Of a DNA stretch of 64,000 nt, positions 1 to 11,330 are shown one piece after another. Made by a program: the position numbers and the translations under genes. The notes beneath the pieces are model-generated. The model was not told the DNA's origin. It did no database searches and was given only the letters and a program-made list of their open reading frames with translations. Where the stretch lies: positions 596,259 through 660,258 of the forward strand of contig NMRA01000194.1 in NCBI GenBank assembly GCA_002633005.1. The letters are read 5' to 3'. Numbering within the stretch: the first letter of the stretch is position 1; each line of letters begins with the position of its first letter. The stretch is from Phoronis australis. Its lineage: Eukaryota > Phoronida > Phoronidae.

Positions 1-2551
1 TTGCCGACAAACAACACGATGACGCGTAAAACTTATTGGTTGTTAGTCGACATTACGCAACGGGGCGGAGCTTGCGATAGGTCAATTTGTACAAGAAAGG
101 AAACCAAGAAACCAAGAGACAGGGTTATAGTTCTTTTTCGTAATGGGAAAGTGGTTCTAAGTAGCAACAGAAAATTATGGCTAAATCTTACCCCGGCTCA
201 GTCATTTCTCGACCAATCTCGCAGCGCAATTCTCTCAGTATTTTTTTCTATGTTCTTCGAAAATTCTCCATAATTTCTGTTCTGTATTTCATTTACACTA
301 CGTCCACGTTGTACCAACCCTTCTGAATAAAGGCACGTTGACCTAGTTCGGCTAAATGACATACAAACTCCGCCCACAGTTATCACGTGATTCTGAGCAT
401 TCGGGCAGACTCGATTAGGTCGCTAAAACTGAACGATTATTCCTAAATTTCTGCATTGCGCAATACCCAAATTAACCATACGTTGAAGTCATAAATGTCC
501 TGCCGAGTAATTGTGAAAATTGCTAGTTACCACCATCAAGAAACTCCTGAAAAATCTGATATGATGTCGAATGTGCACTTCTCGATCACCGCCGTTTGTT
601 ATTGCCGATTTCTCGCGTTGCGATTTTGTAATTTACTTCAATTTTTGAACGTGAATCTCGATTTAGGTCCTAGTTTCTCGGAACGAAGCCTTCAAAAATT
701 AAGAATACGGACGTTTTTACTCAAAATGCCCTAAAAATGGATAATTAATTAAAAAGCTGAGACCTATTTCAAAAACCTGAGACATGGTTCCTTCGAAAAT
801 ACCGTTAGGAACATGTTGACAAAAGACCAAAATGATTGGAGGAACAATATTTTTAAAATCTGTGTTCAAAGTCAAAAACAATTTTTTACTGAAAACGTAT
901 ATGGATTTTGTTAGGATATTTATTCACCTTTCAGAAAAAATATAGAGTATAGGATATTTGCACATAAGTACAACCTGGTAAACAAGGTTCACACCGTAAA
1001 ATCATGGTTAACTTATTGTTATTTTAGATTCCCATTTTGTTCTTATACAAATTTGATTGCCTATTGGTCACATGTTTGCTATTTTTGTGCATAAGAACGA
1101 TTAGCACTTAACAGGATTGTAAGTGGAAATCACCTGTAAATACTTTCCACTTCTTGCAACCGACAATAAGTGTCTTGAATGATCGCGAAAGTGCGCCACA
1201 TTTCAGCTATTGGACCACTCTGTTCTTAAATTAGAGGAAAAGCGTTCTATATAAGCAAGTGTCCTTTCATCAACGCCCAACACGTATTTTGAAACTGGGA
1301 TCCAAAAGCAGAAGCAACCGTGCCTGAGACACGCCGCCGCTACCGACAGCGTAATTAGTAAGTTCGCTTTACAGCACACGCCGGTCTTATTTGGGCGTTA
1401 ACAATGTAAGGTGGTAGAAAAAACGGAAATTTCCGAAAATGGACATATGAGCTGATATTCGGAAAACGATTTTTCAAAAACGTCAAATGAAACCGAATAG
1501 GCCTCCGGGCGTATTATCGAAAAGGGGGTGGGTCAGTTTTGTCTACAAAGGTTAATTGTGAAATTTTATTTCAAATAAACACGTCCTTTTTATTGTACGC
1601 AGTTGTATCTCAGTAACTTGTAAGAACTTTATTAGCCCATCTTATTTCGAATTCAGCAACGACAGTGCGTTAAAACGGTCCTTTACATTGTGTTAATACA
1701 GCTTGTTACCAGCAAAGTCACCCGATATATCCCTAAATGACAGTCATTTGAGAGAAATTGCGATCCCGTACTTTTGGAAATTTTCCGAACATACGCCCAT
1801 GGGTGTACTTTTGGGTGAGCCTTGATTTTCTACAATAAATGAAATTTTCGATCTCAAAATAGTGCCCTCCTCATCTGAATTACAATAACGCGCACAGGTG
1901 CTTGGTTTTTGCTGCCCGACCAATACAGCGACGTTTCCCATGACAGGCCACGTATCTTTGCCGCGAAAAAAAAATCCTGACTTCACTGCTAAATAGACTT
2001 TAAATTCCAATTATTTAACAAAACATATAAACTTGAGAAAAGTTTACTACAAATATTTGCCGTTGTCTAAGATTTTGTTTGAAAAAAGCTCCGAGATCGA
2101 AAACCCCAACTGTCGCTGATGGAGGAGTGTAGTGAGCAGCAGTTCATTAGATCAATGTCGGTAATGAGAAACTATTCTAGTGGCAGGAGTATGACGCAAT
2201 ATTTCTTTTAATTCATGATCTTACGAATTTCAAGTATTCAAATCCCACGTGCAGTCAAGCGTTCGTCCCGCGCGGTCGGAGCCGAATTTTCCGCCGGGGT
2301 TCAGGAAATACAGCCGATATGAACGCATCTGGCTTAATAAAAGGTCTTCCTCATTACTAATTCAACTATGTATTCTAAGAACTATTCCTTCGCTCACTGT
2401 TCAGACTATATGTAAGTCGGCCTCCACCAGCATGAAATCGCCGGATACTCAGATGGAAAATTAGAAATCTGTTAACTTTTCCAACTTACGGATTTCGTTA
2501 GAATTAACTTTCTGTAAAACATGTTTTAACCCCTTAATAACACAAATTTGA
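1..2551. other. Intergenic, no gene recognised
   Basis: AT-rich sequence with only short chance open frames. No frame shows a recognisable domain, and I saw no convincing acceptor-exon-donor arrangement. It may hold far-upstream introns or exons of the kinase gene that starts to be readable at 32,480, but nothing supports this directly. Confidence 0.5.
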
Positions 2552-3232
2552 AGACGTGTGCCAGACGCAAAACAGGACCACCGGTCCTCCAAATCGGACT
2601 GACTCACCACAAACAGGACCTACTGTAGGATAATCAAATGGGACTTATGGACCAGAAGATGAGACTGCTACACCTAAAAACATGAACGACCCACCTCAAA
2701 ACAGGACCGCTGGGGACTGAACATGACCTCCAATTACATATAAACAATTGAAAGAAGGTCCAACCATGTACAATAATTTTGCTAACTAGATTGACTAGGC
2801 CTTAAGGAGCCCAAATTACTCCGGCACTTGAAATCGACTCAGTAAAAAGAGGCTCTTTGCAATGCATTATGCTTCGTTAATCAATGTTCGAGTCTAGTCT
2901 GAACTGTTTATGTATACCGTAGGTAACTACGAATCATTATATTTTGAAATTTCGTCTGTTTTGCAGACTATTTTGATTCGTGTCAACTATTAAATTTGTC
3001 CAATTTGACGTCTTAGTCCAGTCAAAAAATAGTCATAACCAGTATCACACACAGGCATCGACAACATTTTTTCAGGCGGTCATGTTCGGTCCCCAGCGGT
3101 CCTGTTCATGGGCGGCGCACCATAGGGGGCTTGGGGGGGGGGGCTATATTTTTACTTTTTTCAGTGCTGCGCCGCCCATGCCGGTAGTCCTGTTTTGGGT
3201 CCGGCGGTCAGGTTGATTCTCACCCGTGAGTA
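2552..3232. mobile_element. Foldback element with CAAAACAGGACC motifs
   Basis: The motif AAACAGGACC occurs near 2571, 2612 and 2700, and in reverse complement near 3099 and 3189. The 2,698-2,730 stretch (AACAGGACCGCTGGGGACTG) is matched in inverted orientation at about 3,077-3,109, and the outer CAAAACAGGACCACCGG at about 2,567 is matched in reverse by CCGGTAGTCCTGTTTTGGG at about 3,181. This arrangement fits a foldback or MITE-like non-autonomous element. It has no coding capacity. Outer ends are approximate. Confidence 0.6.
3107..3180. mobile_element. 74 bp hairpin MITE nested in the foldback element
   Basis: Begins CATGGGCGGCGCA and ends with its exact reverse complement TGCGCCGCCCATG; the interior carries a G run. 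It splits a right-arm motif of the surrounding element, so it looks like a later insertion. Confidence 0.55.
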
Positions 3233-4817
3233 ATGTGTATCTCTTTTAGCCTGTCTTTAACGCGGACGCCCGCTCAACTGTAAGTCAGTAGTAATGCTAC
3301 ATGTAGCCAACAAAACTGATGAATTCACGAACGCGTCAAACCGAGTAGTTACAACATGACACCAAGGCCTTTCCATACCAAAATACCACGTTGCTTTCAA
3401 CTGATGTTGAAATCGGCGAAATATATCTTTAAATCAAGAGTTTATGCTAGTTTTAGCATACTAGAAACGTCCAGTCTTTGTTGACAATAAAAAAACGTCC
3501 GTTATTACAAATATGTCATCTTTGTCTGCGGTCATAAAGATTCGTCCTTTAAAATCGATAATTCGTGAGCAAGTTCCCTAGCGTACAAGCGTAGCATTCT
3601 CAACAATAACACGTGACTCTGCTTAAGACACGTGTTGACAAATGGCGCGGAACAGCCTGATAGAAACGGAACAACTGTACCGATTAGAAGACAAGTAATG
3701 ACTTAAAGATATGCTATTCCTGCTCTTCAAAGACTTGTCATATAACACACAACATATTTTGCTTCATACGAAGAGAGGTCTGAAACCGCCATATGAAATG
3801 CGTTGGCAGGCAAACACGCATAGGCCTACAAGTGCAACAGTCAGACCTACAAATCCAAATGAACACAACACAACCAGTCATCGCCAACATGGAATGTAAA
3901 TCTAAAACTGCGTAGATATGGAGAGTTTAACGTGGAACCGTAAGTAGTCTATTTACTTATGCATGTTTTACTACGTGGCTGTGTTCAAAGACACTGAAGT
4001 AAAAATTGAAATTTCGTTCCAAATAATAGGCCTAGGCTACCTATCAGGCTTTACGAAAACCTAGTTGAGTGCAGCGTGCTTGAATTCGAACGCAAGATGA
4101 TCATAGTTTGAAAACTGAGGACAAACGATATCAACATATGTGGGAAATGAATACTATTAAATGATGGTTATAATGATAAAATTTACCACAGTATCGACAA
4201 ATTTTTGGCGTAAATGCTCTTTGCAATGGTATGTCTTTTAACAAGTGAAGCAACTACGAGACAAACGTTAGGCTATCTATACACATGGTTTAATTTTTCA
4301 CGTCGCTATTTACTTCACCCCCTTGTCTTTTGACCTATGCATTATTTATACAATATAATGTCGTTCCGAGAACAGGAAAGAACGCTTATTATACATTTTT
4401 TGAAATTACCTTTTCGTTTCAGGACTATAAAGGGTACTATGCACGTGCTCGTTGAGAATAGGAAATGACGTTAATTACCCATGATATCTGCTGCTCAATT
4501 TTCTAAATTAATATTTTTGCAGGCCTAATGTAATTCCGTAACCTGAATGGATGACACACCATGTTTAAAATGACACTTAACTCGTTTTTGGACTCAAAAA
4601 GGTATAAACAAGGACCTTTCCATGTAGCTGGTTAAAATAAAACAATGTTTTGTAACTCTCGAAGGCTCTAAAATTTTGGAGCAAGTTAAAAAACTCCTCC
4701 CAAAATATGCAAAACCTCCTAGCGCAACTAATATTTAAGCAACTGACACAACTCTGGGGAAAGACCACACACCAAGAACGACAGGATTCATTAAGATTTT
4801 TTGTTGAATCCTGGCGT

Positions 4818-4885
4818 GCATTCCACAGAAAGCGAAAACTAAAAACTCAAGATCACGCAAAACTTCGCGAGATATCGTCCCAATT
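4818..4885 (+). repeat. Dispersed repeat core (AAGATCACGCAAAACTTCGCGAGATATCG type)
   Basis: Reads as GCGTGCATTCC, an A-rich stretch, then AAGATCACGCAAAACTTCGC and GAGATATCG. Related blocks with the same order (GCGTTCCGTAGA, then AAGATCACG, then CGCGAGAT) recur near 9,137, 9,600, 12,206, 13,893 and 32,245, and in partial form near 50,313. It behaves as a low-copy interspersed family. Confidence 0.5.
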
Positions 4886-5101
4886 AAGCGTAGCACATTT
4901 GCGAGATTCTTGCGTCTCTTTTTATCTCTCAAATAAGACACCAATTGAACTTCAGCCGTAGACAGAACGATGACTGGAAGGAATCACTATAACAGGGTTT
5001 AATATCTTTCCAAAGAGGGCCACGTAATTTCGTAATTGCTTGTTTGTGTAATGTCATTTTGCAAAGAAATTTTGTGCATTCATTACGTGAAGGATACTGT
5101 T

Positions 5102-5147
5102 GAGTGACCAGACTTTTTGTATATGAGTGACCAGACTTTTTGTACAT
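5102..5147 (+). repeat. Two-copy tandem repeat, 23 bp unit
   Basis: GAGTGACCAGACTTTTTGTA is repeated head to tail with a 23 bp period and almost no divergence. Confidence 0.9.
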
Positions 5148-6002
5148 GTGTCAATTAGCCGTGGCGCTTCGTGTAGAAGATCTTTTTGTAAATGTAACAT
5201 CAAATGTCACATATCATGCTGCAGGTTTTACCTAGAGAACTTCACCCCGTTGTGGGACTAATGGTCTTGAATGTGTCTTTTGCTAGAATAGGCCTTTTCC
5301 CTGAAAAAGAGGCCGAACTTCCTTGCACGTTTCTGTTTTTCCTGCTAAGTACAATCGAGTACCCCTGAGACTTTATTACACTTGAAGTCAGTTCTGGGGA
5401 CACAAGAATCTCGAGAGAAAACTACCGTGGCCACGTGCTTTGCTTGCAATGCCTGACGACATCTCACCTAATTGCGAGTGCATTGCGTTTACGGAAAGGG
5501 CACCAGTTGTGGTGTGGGTTCTTACTCCAGGGTCGTCATTCGTTTCTGCTCGGTAAAAGCGATGCGAGAATCGATCATGTGAAGTACTGGATTGTTTGAA
5601 ACCGTTACTCTCAACATTAGACTTCTGTTTTGTGGAAAATTTGATTGACTAGGTCAATGTGTTTTCGGCGTTACATTCGCTAGCAGTGCAAACCACAGGT
5701 TAACTTAGGCAAATCTTAAACTTTTAACAACTGTTGCCATGGCCCTTAGTAACTGTGCACGCAACATCAGTGGAGTTACGAAGCTAGTGTAAACCCCAGC
5801 TGCTTCAAACAATGTGACTGTCCCAGGTTTGAGCGCTGTCAAAGTTCAGTCGCGAGTCGGCCAGTGTGCTTGCTCGGTGAAATGGAAAGTAAGGATATCA
5901 CATAGTAACTACGTTATTTTACCTATGTGCACTCAGTTGGCCAGACCCAAGGAACTGTCGTTAATATGCTCAAGATCACCGATGATGTTTTTATTATTGA
6001 GA

Positions 6003-6036
6003 AATAATAATAATAATAATAATAGTAATAACAATA
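6003..6036 (+). repeat. AAT trinucleotide microsatellite
   Basis: An uninterrupted run of AAT units followed by degenerate AGTAATAACAATAA. Confidence 0.95.
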
Positions 6037-8864
6037 AGGATGCATGTGATAATAAATTGAGTATTACAAAAATGTTTAAGTATATTTTCAAGGAGTGATA
6101 ACCCATTATGAGGATATAGTCATAATTAGGATGCATGTGCTAAATCGTCTACTACAAAAATGTTTGTGTATAGTTTTAATTCATGATATGAAAGTAAAAT
6201 ACAGTAAATTTCATGTTGAGGTGCATGGAACTGCTTTACTTACAAATATCTCCTTAAAAAGGCAGTTATCACTCAAATTTAACAGCAAAACGAAACCTTC
6301 CGATTACCCTTCTCACTTCGAACCAGAAGTAATTGGGTAATTTGCATACTAGGCAATCATCAAGGGTCTAACTACCAATAATAGTTAACTGGGCCTATTA
6401 TAGTGTTGTTACTGGCCTATCAACCATAATTTCATGGCGTTCATGCGGGGCAATACTAATTACGACCGATTATATAACTATTAACTGGCTACATCAGGTA
6501 GAAGAAAATAGTGAGACGTAGTCAAATGGAGATGCGACACTTAATGAGCAGGTTAAGACAAATCGAAACAAAAACAAATACGTACAAAATTGCATGTAAT
6601 TTGCAAAACTGTTTCTCTTTCTATTTCTATTGATGGAACTTATCAGTTGGAAAATGTGGTGACAACAATCTCAGAATGACACGTCACTCTTAGAGCGTCT
6701 ACACAATAGCTTATATGTATACTCTCACTGTATCAACGCGCTGATTATATTCCCACCCATTTGTATCTCATTCTAACAACTTTCGTTATTAAAAGAGTCA
6801 TATTCCAACAGTTTCTCAGAAATGTGGCAGAATTATGGTGGTATATTACTGTCACCTTAAGACGTGCCGTTGATAACGTACAATCATTTTATTTGTTTGG
6901 CACATGTCTCGTTAAATTACGAGTGCGCCTCAAGCTTTGCTTCCAGAGGGGAAAACCAGACAGGGTGTCAAAAATATGCCAGTTATGACGACCGGGAAAA
7001 AATCTCACAATATAATATGCTTAAGTTGACGTGATCTGCTGAAAGATGGACGCCATGAAAAATAAGCGGAGAAAAGAGCAGACACCGCATGTTTTGAGAA
7101 CGGAATACGCACCGATGTGTACCTGAGGCGAACATTAACCCCTGGATCTTAGATTACGTCAGCTCATTCCTGCTACAGACTTCCAGTTTCCATGTTTCTA
7201 TTACCCACATTCTCGCTACTTCCCGATTTTAAATATTTGTTACTGCTAAGCTTCCATCAAAACGCATTAGGTTTGAGAAGCTTTCTTGCAGTGTGCAGGT
7301 CGCGCCTGGGTTTTAAGTTTCAAATTCATTGTAGTTATTGGTAATTACGGAGCAGTGTTAATGGATGGCAATAATGGAGATATGCTGGGTTAATGAAGTA
7401 GAGTTCCATATAAGAGGAACGCTAAAAATTGAAATCGTATTGTGAACAAACAGATTTTAGTGATTCGAATTTGTTACTTCCCCCAATACCATCACAACTT
7501 TATGTACCATTAGCTCTAACGCCATAACAAACATCCTTCTGCACTAGTTTCACGGCCATTGAAATAGGAAAAGGCAATGTGAAAGAGACATTCGTGTACG
7601 CAAATAGTCAACACAAATTTTTGGATATTTCGCGATTTCTGACCGCTGCCTAATCAAATATATGTCATAGCAGAAATATTCTGTCACGATGCAGAGTTCC
7701 TGCTATAGCTGACCTTCCGTCCAAAAAGCTCACATTAAATTAAAGCCACCCACAGCTAACTTGACTCAACTTCTTCTTAACTCAGATTAGAGGCGATATC
7801 TAGGCTTGGACTTGAGCATCGGGTTTTGCGCCCATTGCCTAATCCTCTCTTGCCATTCCAGTTGCGGTAATGTCACTGTACAGTAATGGCTTTTGGACTT
7901 TTATTCCGGGCGGCATGAATGAAAAGTGATAATGCACTGCTAACCTCATAATACGGAAGTAATCGTTCTGTGTTTTCGCCAACCAGACGACTGAGGTATC
8001 AGTGGTAGTGATATCATAAAACGTTTGAACCACCCTGTAATACAGACAAGTCGTTCTCCAGTGGTTGATCCTGCCATCATATACCGACTGCAGCTGTGAT
8101 GATTAATCTATTACTAAGCACAACAAACCTGCAGCTTCTAGAATCTATTTCCAGTTGCTATGGCTACAAAATAGTTGTAGGATTCTCAGACTATTTGCAG
8201 TTTTCATTTAAGATTGAGAAATCATATTAGCATTCAAATACACATTCATTGCATTTGACCATAGGTGGCGCATTTGGACAGTAAGGGGAGGGTATGAGCG
8301 ATAACGGAATTGTCCAAAATTCAGAATACGCCAACATTAAATGAACTGAAGCATCAATTTCTTTAAAACTGTGTCTTATGAGCAAAAAAGTTGATATTTA
8401 CTTGTGGTTAAATTTTGAAATTTCTAACAAGTATACAAGTATAAGACCAGGAAATCAATGAGAACGCATAAAGAAATAAAGTTGAAAGATGCTATTCACT
8501 ATTAAACGATTTTTAATTAAAGACCACTGTAAGGAGCATTTTGCCCCGTTAAGCGGTCGATGTCGAATTCTTAATGGTGTTTAAAAGCGTTGTCTCCTTA
8601 CCGGACCCTGATCTGCAACCGAATGAGCCGGCAACTCGCATCACAGTGGATGCGTACACTTTTGAATGCTCAATTTTAGCCTTCTCTTGAGGTGCTGATA
8701 GTTTTGCTGTTTTGTTGGTGACGAAGATTTGATGAGCCTTGGTGGTTTCGAAATTCATTTTTTAACGCCATAAACTGGTCTTTTTGTTACAGTTTAAATG
8801 TGAGTTCTGGGAAGAACGCGCAAAATCGCGACATCAAATAACCCGCCATGCCGCTGCAATTTAT

Positions 8865-9339
8865 TGAACGTGGTCTCGTGCATTGATGAGTTGTCCGTTC
8901 ATCCCAAACCAATAATCACTTCCGTACTGTAATGGATTGCAAGGGTAATAAAACTAAATGAAACCCATTTGTATACGATTCCTGTACAAAAATAGAAAGG
9001 CTTCGTAAGCATAATGCAGTGGCTGTTCACTTCTTTCTTTTCTTTTGGTAGTCACGTGACTATGAATCGTTCGAGTTTGTCCACCATACTGAATCACCCT
9101 TGAGATTTGAATTTGAGTCTGGTACCTGGCCAGGCCTGCGTTCCGTAGACTCGAGAACCTTATGAAAACGCAAGATCACGGGAGACTTCGCGAGATAATT
9201 CCGGCGTTCAGATGAATGTCTTTCGACTCGTCCGCCACGCACTTGTATAGTGTGACGTCATTTTGCTGTTTTTGACCGCATCGAGTAAAAAATTGAGATG
9301 CCAAAATTAGAAATAATCCTAGTAATCAGTCCACATTTT
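8865..9339 (+). repeat. Duplicated block, copy 1 (475 bp)
   Basis: Starts TGAACGTGGTCTCGT and ends CAGTCCACATTTT. It is nearly identical to 9,341-9,783. It differs by a few substitutions and by two extra segments of about 15 and 17 bp (GCATTGATGAGTTGT and ATAATTCCGGCGTTCAG). Open frames on the minus strand of both copies are byproducts of the same non-coding sequence. Confidence 0.95.
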
Positions 9340-9340
9340 N
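9340..9340. other. Single N between the two duplicated blocks
   Basis: One ambiguous base sits exactly at the junction of the two near-identical blocks. This pattern suggests an assembly join rather than a sequenced tandem duplication. Confidence 0.8.
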
Positions 9341-9783
9341 TGAACGTGGTCTCGTCCGTTCATCCCAAACCAATAATCACTTCCGTACTGTAATGGATTG
9401 CAAGGGTAATAAAACTAAATGAAACCCATTTGTATACGATTCCTGTACAAAAATAGAAAGGCTTCGTAACCATAATGCAGTGGCTGTTCACTTCTTTCTT
9501 TTCTTTTGGTAGTCACGTGACTATGAATCGTTCGAGTTTGTCCACCATACTGAATCACCCTTGAGATTTGAATTTGAGTCTGGTACCTGGCCAGGCCTGC
9601 GTTCCGTAGACTCGAGAACCTTATGAAAACGCAAGATCCCGGGAGACTTCGCGAGATGAATGTCTTTCGACTCGTCCGCCACGCACTTGTATAGTGTGAC
9701 GTCATTTTGCTGTTTTTGACCGCATCGAGTAAAAAATTGAGATGCCAAAATTAGAAATAAGCCTAGTAATCAGTCCACATTTT
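9341..9783 (+). repeat. Duplicated block, copy 2 (443 bp)
   Basis: Second copy of 8,865-9,339, lacking the 15 and 17 bp segments. It contains the dispersed motif GCGTTCCGTAGACTCGAG followed by CGCAAGATCCCGGGAGACTT. The divergence is what one expects between haplotypes of a polymorphic species. Confidence 0.95.
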
Positions 9784-11208
9784 ATATAGCCCTTCAAATT
9801 ACAAAACTTTTATACAATATCAATGGTGCATGGACCAGGTCAATCTTAACCCTTTCCAACTCCCCAGCAGTTGTCGACGCACACCAATCAAGTCAAAGAC
9901 ATAATTTTGCAAAAGTTTCAAGTGCTAAAATGCTCCCGTGGTTACCTGAATGAGAAAAATACCCAAGACCTGAAAACTTTTTGAAATGTGATGTGACTGA
10001 CTATTTACGGTCTCAACTGACATCATAATAGTGCAAGAAACGTCATCACTAAACATCCGTGTCGAAGAACGTAGTGTTACCGTCAGCAGCTACCAGCTGA
10101 AAACTTATTGGCTTTTTGTGACGTACTAGGACGTCACAAGAGACCATAGCTGTCTTTCTTTCCATCACTCACGTACCAGTTCGCGGATGTTCATCAATTT
10201 GGCAACCAGCCACACAGGACAACAAACGATTGACAAGGAGATGCCACTGCACACGCATCTTTACTCTAAGCGGTGGCCTAACTTTCACTACAAAAAGCAT
10301 AAAAATGCTCATTGCCATTCATGGCCTTACGCGTATTATTAAAAAATTTATAATTTCGGTTCTAACCTCACTAATATGATGACAAAGGGGAATTGATTTT
10401 CCAATTACGACTATTAATCCAGCTAGTTATTAACGGTAAACTTGTTCCTGTAATGAAAGAGCCTACGAACATCATTCAACAGTGATCTTGTGTCAATTTG
10501 AACAGATAATTAGTTCATCTGTTTTGTTTAGTAGGTACAAAACTGGAGTTGTCAAAGAAAAGATAGCCATTTATTCCGACGGTAGTTTTATCAAGACAGG
10601 TCTTTGATAGAAGGGATTAAATCGACGTCCAACTTCGCCGTGTGAGATTTTACACCAGCTACAGTTCTTACTTGAGATAATAGCTATAAAAGTTACATTT
10701 TTTTTAGGACCGTTCATCGAAAATTTAGTAAGAGCAATCGATCGACTATCCCAGAACTCTCTGGTTCTTGCCCGTAGCTACATGTACGTCGAATTATACA
10801 AATTTCTTTGGGAGTGACTGCGTACAATCGGTTATGGAAACCACTCCATTACAATTTGAAAAACACATTAGTTTGGGTTGAAAATGCATCGACCAAAACT
10901 GCCCAGATTATGTTTTTGACGTTTAATACAGGTTTTGCATGTTGTCCCAACTCACTTACCAATAGCGTGACCTTTACAGCAATTCACGAAACGCGCGTTT
11001 CGTTCATTAAAGCAATTTCAGGAAACACCAGAAAGGTTAATAGAATTGTCAACAAAGGTAACCACGAGGTCACAGAGAACATGGCTCGACATGTGTCGCT
11101 GCAGACGAAGTGTGAACACACTCACACATGTACAGTCATTTTTCGTGTTTGAATTACAGAAACACGTCAAGCTCAACGCCTTTAGATATTTTTGCTGTTG
11201 AATTAGCT
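9784..11208. other. Intergenic, no gene recognised
   Basis: The longest open frame (10,808-11,152, plus, 114 codons) has cysteines near its middle and end but no domain I recognise, and its codon use does not stand out from its surroundings. I do not call it a gene. Confidence 0.45.
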
Positions 11209-11330
11209 GGGCCCGTGCCACAAAACTTTTAAGTCAAGACTCGACTCTGAAATTACTCGAAGCGGAGCACGCTATTGGTCCAGTTTCGAATGTAGTCTCG
11301 AGTAAAGTTTCGTTACAAGCCCTGGTGGAC
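11209..11330. mobile_element. Short MITE-like imperfect palindrome
   Basis: The left arm GGGCCCGTGCCACAAAACTT is mirrored by the right arm AAAGTTTCGTTACAAGCCC, with ACTCGA motifs inside both arms. Size and form match a MITE. The arms are imperfect, so the call is tentative. Confidence 0.45.

Larger units (their letters stand above)
3233..8864. other. Intergenic with simple repeats, no gene recognised
   Basis: No supported coding region. The stretch contains a 23 bp tandem duplication at 5,102-5,147, an AAT microsatellite at 6,003-6,036, and one copy of a dispersed motif at about 4,818-4,885. Open frames here are short and show no domain. Confidence 0.5.

Noticed and set aside
10808-11152. 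114-codon plus-strand frame as a gene
   Set aside because: No domain, no supporting splice structure and no neighbours; kept only as a note.
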